Below, in pieces: positions 61,529-64,000 of a stretch of 64,000 nt of DNA. The notes under the pieces were generated by a model. That model saw only the letters and a program-made list of their open reading frames with translations, did not search any database and was not told the DNA's origin. Position 1 is the stretch's first letter. Every line of letters begins with the position of its first letter. This DNA comes from Paraflavisolibacter caeni (GTDB lineage: Bacteria; Bacteroidota; Bacteroidia; Chitinophagales; Chitinophagaceae), in assembly GCF_025628885.1 (NCBI RefSeq), contig NZ_JAOTIF010000006.1, forward strand, positions 172,721 to 236,720, written 5' to 3'. The position numbers and the translations under genes are program-made.

Positions 61529-62725
61529 ATGGATCAATTTACTTCACCCTTTCAGCGTGCTCAGACAATTGTTAAATACCTAAAGAATGAATTAAATGAG
61601 GATGAAAGAAATGAGTTGGAAGCGTGGGTTTCTGCGAACGAAGAAAACCGCAAGTTATTTGAACAGTTTAAAAATGAAAACAAGCTGCAGGAAGAATTGA
61701 AGTTTTTTGAAAGTATAAATATTCAGGATGCGTGGCAAAAGATAACGGCACAAACAGAAGGAAGAGCTAAAGTGGTTACCCTACAGGCAAAAATGCGACG
61801 TTGGTGGTATGCCGCTGCAGCAGTTGTAATATTAATGGTTGGGTCTTTAGTTGTATACCGGTTATCTGTGTCTGGACCTGTATCGACAGAAATTACCAAA
61901 GAAAGCGGAACTAAACGTTTTAAAAACGATGTGCTTCCAGGTGGTGATAAAGCAGTGCTGACATTAGCTGATGGCTCTACCATAATACTTGATGACGCTC
62001 AGAACGGTGCCCTTGCTCAGCAAGGGGCTACCAAGGTAATCAAGCTGGGAGGGAAGCTGGCTTATGATCCAGCAAATACAGGAACAAAGGAAGTGGTATA
62101 CAACACTATAGCAACGCCAAGGGGAGGGCAATACCAAATAGAGCTCCCCGATGGCAGCCAGGTATGGCTCAATGCAGCTTCTTCTCTCCGGTTCCCAACT
62201 GTTTTTGTTGGCAAGGAAAGGAGAGTAGAGATAACAGGTGAGGCTTATTTTGAAGTAGCAAAGAATAAAGCTATGCCCTTCATTGTCAGTGTAAATGGTG
62301 CGGAAGTGCAGGTTTTAGGTACGCATTTTAATGTGATGGCGTATAATGATGAGGCTGCTGTCAAAACTACTTTACTGGAAGGATCTGTGCAATTTGTAAG
62401 TGGAAATAACAAAAGCCTGCTGAAGCCAGGCCAACAATCACAACTTTCTAAAGAAGGAGGAGTAAAAGTGGTGAGTGGTGTGGATGTTGAGGAAGTCATG
62501 GCGTGGAAAAATGGGAATTTCAGCTTTGAAGGTTCAGACATTGAAACTGTGATGCGGCAGGTATCTCGCTGGTATAATGTAGAAGTAGTATACAACAAAA
62601 AGACGGATGAATTATTTTATGCAGAGATGCCCCGCAATACAAAGCTTTCCGATGTATTGAAAGCATTGGAACTTACCGGTAAAGTTCGGTTTGATATTGA
62701 AGGTCAAAAAATTATCGTTATGTAA
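61529..62725 (+). CDS. FecR-family anti-sigma factor
   Basis: A 398-residue inner-membrane regulator started at the ATG at 61529 (MDQFTSPFQRAQTIVKYLKN); a GTG at 61502 is less likely. The cytoplasmic part (about 1-90) binds the sigma factor, then comes one membrane segment (WWYAAAAVVILMVGSLVVYRL) and the periplasmic FecR domain (ATPRGGQYQIELPDGSQVWLNAASSLRFP, ITGEAYFEVAK, VLGTHFNVMAY). A DUF4974 domain ends the protein (FSFEGSDIETVMRQVSRWYNVEVVY). It senses the state of the SusC-like receptor downstream and controls the sigma factor upstream. Confidence 0.93.
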   Translation: MDQFTSPFQRAQTIVKYLKNELNEDERNELEAWVSANEENRKLFEQFKNENKLQEELKFFESINIQDAWQKITAQTEGRAKVVTLQAKMRRWWYAAAAVVILMVGSLVVYRLSVSGPVSTEITKESGTKRFKNDVLPGGDKAVLTLADGSTIILDDAQNGALAQQGATKVIKLGGKLAYDPANTGTKEVVYNTIATPRGGQYQIELPDGSQVWLNAASSLRFPTVFVGKERRVEITGEAYFEVAKNKAMPFIVSVNGAEVQVLGTHFNVMAYNDEAAVKTTLLEGSVQFVSGNNKSLLKPGQQSQLSKEGGVKVVSGVDVEEVMAWKNGNFSFEGSDIETVMRQVSRWYNVEVVYNKKTDELFYAEMPRNTKLSDVLKALELTGKVRFDIEGQKIIVM

Positions 62726-62854
62726 TATTAAAATAGTGATTAGCCCAAAAGAAAACCGGAAGTACTGCGAATACTCCCGGCAAATAATTCAGGTTAATCC
62801 AATGGTAACACTAGGTATATTCTTTATTGTTTAACCCAAAATCAAAACAAATTT

Positions 62855-64000
62855 ATGCATTTGATTGCTTGTCGCAATCTCCTTAAAATAAAGGGGATTG
62901 GAAAAACTTTGTTAATGATGAAGTTCACTGCTGTATTTTTGCTTGCGCTCTGTTTGAATGCCACAGCAAATGGCTTTGCCCAAAAAGTCAGTCTTTCTGA
63001 AAAAGACGTTCCTCTTGACCGGGTATTTCAGGAAATTAAAAAACAAACCGGCTACACGTTCGTTTATACAGATGCTCTTCTACGGAAAGCAAAGAAGGTT
63101 ACAGTAACTATTAATAATGCTCCCCTGGTACAAGTGTTGGATCTTTGTTTTCAGGATCAGCCGTTAACTTATAGTATTCTGAATAAAATCATTGTCGTCA
63201 AAGAGAAGACTGTAATTCCTCAAAAAGAACAGGTTGCCATTCCACCTCCGCCAACAACTATAACAGGTGCAATCACCAATGATAAAGGCGAACCCCTTGC
63301 AGGTGCCAGCGTTCTGGAAAAGGGAACCCAAAACGCCACCATAACAAAAGATGATGGTAGCTTCACATTGAATGTTTCCAAACCGAATGCAACCTTGGTC
63401 ATCTCGTTTGTAGGATATGACACCAAAGAGATTTCCCTTTCCAATAAAACGCAAATAAGTCTTGCACTCCAACAGGCAAATAGAAGCATGGCAGATGTGG
63501 TGGTGGTAGGGTATGGTACTAAGAAAAGGGCAAACCTGACCGGTTCGGTTGCTACAGTAGATGCTAAAACATTTCAAAACCGCGGACCTCTTTCCAGCCC
63601 TATGGCAGCTTTACAAGGGCAGGTGCCTGGTGTCACTGTAAGCCGTAGTTCTGCTCAACCTGGCCGTGAAAGCTGGAGTTTCCTGATAAGGGGTAATACT
63701 TCTGTAAACGGATCCGAGCCATTGGTGATCGTGGATGGTTTGACACTACCCAGTGTAAGTGCATTGAACTCTTTCAACCCTGCCGATATTGATAACATCT
63801 CTTTCCTGAAAGATGCAGCGGCCTCTTCTATTTATGGTGCCAGGGCTGCAGGGGGTGTTGTGATCATTACTACAAAAAGAGCAAAAGGCGGCAAAGCTGT
63901 TATTGAATACAATGGGTCAGTGTCAAGAAAAGTAATTGGTCTGCAACCAAAACTGGTAGATGTTTCCGGCTGGGGACCAATGATGGAGGAAGCCAGGGTA
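62855..64000 (+). CDS. SusC/RagA-family TonB-dependent receptor, N-terminal part
   Basis: At least 382 codons; the gene runs off the window. The ATG at 62855 precedes a long signal region ending NATANGFAQ. An STN domain follows (VSLSEKDVPLDRVFQEIKKQTGYTF), the part that touches FecR in transducing receptors. Then come a carboxypeptidase-like domain (ITGAITNDKGEPLAGASVLEKGTQ), the TonB box region DVVVVGYGT and the start of the plug (LQGQVPGVTVSRSSAQPGRES, LVIVDGLTLPS, ASSIYGARAAGGVVIITTKR). With the upstream sigma and FecR genes it forms a cell-surface signalling unit; the imported ligand, probably a glycan or peptide, is not readable. A SusD gene is expected beyond the border. Confidence 0.93.
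   Translation, partial: MHLIACRNLLKIKGIGKTLLMMKFTAVFLLALCLNATANGFAQKVSLSEKDVPLDRVFQEIKKQTGYTFVYTDALLRKAKKVTVTINNAPLVQVLDLCFQDQPLTYSILNKIIVVKEKTVIPQKEQVAIPPPPTTITGAITNDKGEPLAGASVLEKGTQNATITKDDGSFTLNVSKPNATLVISFVGYDTKEISLSNKTQISLALQQANRSMADVVVVGYGTKKRANLTGSVATVDAKTFQNRGPLSSPMAALQGQVPGVTVSRSSAQPGRESWSFLIRGNTSVNGSEPLVIVDGLTLPSVSALNSFNPADIDNISFLKDAAASSIYGARAAGGVVIITTKRAKGGKAVIEYNGSVSRKVIGLQPKLVDVSGWGPMMEEARV

Noticed and set aside
62755-62779. Hairpin between fecR and the SusC-like gene
   Set aside because: The stem CCGG-AGTA / TACT-CCGG has mismatches and no T run; too weak to call a terminator or riboswitch.

Overview
The window comes from a Bacteroidota chromosome, most likely the Chitinophagaceae (Chitinophaga/Niastella-type). 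The evidence is a SusC/RagA receptor with its ECF sigma/FecR pair, a type IX secretion sorting domain, a propeller-type hybrid sensor kinase, Bacteroidota-style promoters (TTTG then TAnnTTTG), few Shine-Dalgarno sites, and an rpoC of Bacteroidota type. The family-level placement is inference.

Layout. 1-4.4 kb is a plus-strand carbohydrate cluster: GH35 tail, CE15 esterase, Gfo/Idh/MocA oxidoreductase and a DUF6807 (PmoA-like) protein. 4.5-6.1 kb holds two small RRM RNA-binding proteins and two small unknown proteins on the minus strand. 6.6-13 kb carries a GH42 beta-galactosidase and a DUF4331/TPR/HupE-UreJ-like operon. 13.4-19.2 kb is a complete urease operon, ureABC-E-F-G-D, followed by a nickel permease candidate. 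19.2-31.2 kb is mixed: a second DUF6807 protein, a divergent MTHFR-fold protein, a DUF2652 protein, a PKD protein, small membrane and lipoprotein genes, a purple-acid-type phosphatase, a TolB-like propeller, a SnoaL protein and Ada. 31.4-41.7 kb has the hybrid sensor kinase, signal peptidase I, a frameshifted serine hydrolase and several lipoproteins. 42.9-47.2 kb is rpoC, with no rpoB beside it. 47.3-59 kb holds OmpH, an amino acid permease, an HldE-type sugar kinase, IspD, an FkbM methyltransferase, an M1 peptidase, a polyprenyl-phosphate sugar transferase and a second oxidoreductase; several of these suggest surface glycan assembly. 60.1 kb has tRNA-Asp(GTC) with a decayed tyrosine recombinase just downstream. 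The end of the window is a sigma/FecR/SusC locus cut by the border.

The most unusual signal lies in the gene-free stretches (about 0.3, 5.1, 42.0-42.7, 47.3, 50.1 and 59.2-59.9 kb). They carry degenerate tandem arrays that keep a fixed period of 11, 7 or 8 bp while the unit sequence changes. The largest is a continuous 21-unit, 231-bp array in strict 11-bp register at 59628-59858. Part of it matches, in inverted orientation, an array in front of rpoC. A second 11-bp module is shared, also inverted, between 0.34 kb and 59.3 kb. I know of no feature class that explains these.

Other points worth checking are a 21-bp perfect hairpin inside the DUF4331/TPR operon, a one-base frameshift in a homopolymer in the serine hydrolase, the integrase relic at tRNA-Asp, rpoC without rpoB, and a 24-bp direct repeat that copies the start of a gene.
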